Source: Planctomycetales bacterium (GTDB lineage: Bacteria; 4484-113; JAFGCY01). Taken from it: a stretch of 14,428 bases of DNA. The notes under the pieces were generated by a model. The model worked only from the letters and a program-made list of their open reading frames with translations, made no database searches and had not been told where the DNA came from. Made by a program: the position numbers and the translations under genes. Location of the stretch: assembly GCA_024645305.1 (NCBI GenBank), contig JAHEFU010000054.1:1-14428 (forward strand), read 5' to 3'. Positions 13,336-14,428 of this stretch are shown here, piece after piece (the stretch's first letter is position 1; every line of letters starts with the position of its first letter).

Positions 13336-13725
13336 ATGCGTATCACCATGACAAGCATCATCGTCGATGACCAGCAGAAGGGGCTGGAGTTCTACCGTGA
13401 CAAACTGGGTTTCAAGCTGCAAACGGATGCACCGATGGGTGAATTCCGCTGGCTGACCCTCAATGCACCGGAAGGCAGCCAGGATGTGGTGCTGCTGCTG
13501 GAGCCCAACGCTGACCCGGACGCAAAAGTCTTCCGGGCCGCGATGAAGTCCAAGGGCAAGCCCTGGACGAGTTTCGAAGTGGATGATGTCCCTGCAACAG
13601 TTGAGAAGCTCAAAGCAGCCGGAGTGGCAGTCACGATGGGCCCTGTTGAGCAGGAGTGGGGCAGCTTCGCCATGTTTGACGATACCTGTGGCAACCTGAT
13701 CAGCATCCATTCGGTTGGCGGCTGA
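13336..13725 (+). CDS. small VOC-superfamily protein, probably lacking metal ligands
   Basis: 129 aa with the paired beta-alpha-beta-beta-beta modules of the glyoxalase/bleomycin-resistance fold. Module 1 starts MRITMTSIIVDDQQKGLEFY; module 2 starts WTSFEVDDVPATVEKLKAAG and ends FDDTCGNLISIHS. Where metal enzymes carry His in the first strand and Glu after the GN turn, this protein has Thr and Ser, so I infer binding or a metal-free role rather than glyoxalase activity. The ATG is 7 nt after a TAAAAT and has no Shine-Dalgarno, so it is probably leaderless. Directly upstream is the low-complexity array. It is convergent with the last gene. Not closely similar to the CatE-like VOC protein encoded at 9307. 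Confidence 0.88.
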   Translation: MRITMTSIIVDDQQKGLEFYRDKLGFKLQTDAPMGEFRWLTLNAPEGSQDVVLLLEPNADPDAKVFRAAMKSKGKPWTSFEVDDVPATVEKLKAAGVAVTMGPVEQEWGSFAMFDDTCGNLISIHSVGG

Positions 13726-13757
13726 CCGGCGCGTTTTAATACTCTGTTCCCAGGCTG

Positions 13758-13803
13758 GATTCTCCTGTTTAAGGCAGAATCATGGAAGAAAATCTATTCT
13801 GCC
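13758..13803. terminator. competing hairpins between convergent genes
   Basis: GATTCT (13758-13763) pairs with AGAATC (13776-13781), helped by inner CC/GG. Alternatively GGCAGAAT (13773-13780) pairs with ATTCTGCC (13796-13803), overlapping the TAG stop of the minus-strand gene. The two folds share bases and exclude each other. On the minus strand the loop of the second is T-rich. A bidirectional transcription end is the simplest reading. Confidence 0.4.
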
Positions 13804-14428
13804 CTCAGCAGGTAATGTAAATTCTGCCAGATCACTTCATCTTCGCCATACATTCTGACAAAGAATACTTGCCCCTGGAGACTGGGATTGAGAGAACCAT
13901 CGTCCAGGAACCAGGCACTTCTGTAGCCATAATTGTCTGCATAGAACTGCATTTCACTTTCATTGAGCGGAAACACCAGAAGATCACCTGGTGAGAAGGT
14001 CTGAGCATCCAGCCGAGGATACTCATTTGTTAGTGGATTCCTGAAAACTTCAGAAACGGATGTATCTCCATATTCTGCATCAAATGCGAACAAAGATGGA
14101 TCAAGGATCGCAGGGATCTCGCCACCAGTCCTGGCGCAGTACATACAGTAATTCATTATTTCCAGATACCACGGTCCGTAACCAGGCCCTCTCAGTAATG
14201 AATACTCTGTGCCTGCGATCATGTACTTCTCAGTGTCACTCAGATCAGCTACTTCCGGAAAGGCGTCCACGAACTGTACTCTGCCAAAACTTGCGGATGA
14301 ATCCAGCCGCAACGGTTCACCGTACCAGTCCGGCAGTTGCGCAGGAGTCTTGTCATCAGAAGGATGTGCGATTGCAACGCTGTTGGCGATGAGAAGGAAT
14401 CCGACGAATGCAGCAAGCAAGAAGGGCT
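13794..14428 (-). CDS. exported protein of unknown function (5' end outside window)
   Basis: At least 210 codons, open to the right edge, so the start is not seen. The visible N-terminal part, FLLAAFVGFLLIANSVAIAH, is the hydrophobic core of a signal peptide with a likely cleavage after AIA. The mature part is acidic and aromatic, with a CMYC motif (two cysteines spaced CxxC) in IMNYCMYCARTGGE and a region GDLLVFPLNESEM that looks beta-rich. No family is recognised. Base composition and codon use (ACA, AAT, TCA, GAA frequent) are clearly less GC-rich than gpmI or the ATPase, which may mean a different history. The CxxC could bind metal or form a disulfide. Confidence 0.75.
   Translation of the reverse strand, partial: PFLLAAFVGFLLIANSVAIAHPSDDKTPAQLPDWYGEPLRLDSSASFGRVQFVDAFPEVADLSDTEKYMIAGTEYSLLRGPGYGPWYLEIMNYCMYCARTGGEIPAILDPSLFAFDAEYGDTSVSEVFRNPLTNEYPRLDAQTFSPGDLLVFPLNESEMQFYADNYGYRSAWFLDDGSLNPSLQGQVFFVRMYGEDEVIWQNLHYLLRAE

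Overview
The window reads as GC-rich chromosomal DNA from a bacterium, probably a diderm. It encodes a lipobox lipoprotein, several signal peptides, a class II tRNA-Ser with encoded CCA, and a split dockerin-like Ca-binding protein. I cannot name the lineage. The most telling trait is promoter layout. Six starts (74, 707, 2255, 3545, 4893 on the minus strand, 13336 on the plus strand) lack a Shine-Dalgarno and have a -10-like hexamer (GATAAT, TATAAT, TATACT, TAGAAT, TATCAT, TAAAAT) only 5-6 nt before the start codon. That spacing predicts leaderless mRNAs, as known in Deinococcus-Thermus and Actinobacteria. Other genes (starts 5118, 5688, 12220, 12450) have clear Shine-Dalgarno sequences, so both initiation modes seem to coexist.

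Layout. 1-5118 is read entirely on the minus strand. In transcription order: a 45-residue membrane miniprotein, a secreted beta-propeller-like protein, a secreted glycine-rich beta-solenoid protein, a 367-bp mirror-symmetric repeat element with no gene (2297-2663), gpmI (cofactor-independent phosphoglycerate mutase), a hypothetical coiled-coil protein, and the first codons of another gene running off the left edge. 5119-5435 has no firm gene but holds hairpins and an octapeptide ORF. tRNA-Ser(GCU) follows, then a strong promoter and a 1187-aa lipoprotein.

9307-11849 holds a VOC-family enzyme and a P1B-4 type metal-transport ATPase that looks broken: the frame shifts and one transmembrane segment is missing near 10182. 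The ATPase ends tail-to-tail with a SnoaL/NTF2-like gene, their stops overlapping in CTAG. Divergent from that gene is a YfiT/DinB-family gene with an inverted repeat in its promoter region.

12978-13335 is non-coding and built from TAGCGG units, a perfect 9-bp hairpin, CAGT-type heptamers and a GCAGAA/GCAGTGG array that runs to the edge of the promoter of a second, probably leaderless, VOC gene. The last gene (minus strand, 5' end outside the window) is a secreted unknown with visibly lower GC.

The genes do not form one pathway. gpmI is core glycolysis; the VOC, YfiT, NTF2-like and metal ATPase genes are scattered single-function accessory genes; the solenoid, propeller and dockerin-like proteins are envelope or secreted proteins of unknown role. 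I see no phage, CRISPR array, transposase or defence system. The novelty is in the leaderless architecture, the two non-coding repeat elements, and the unusual secreted proteins.
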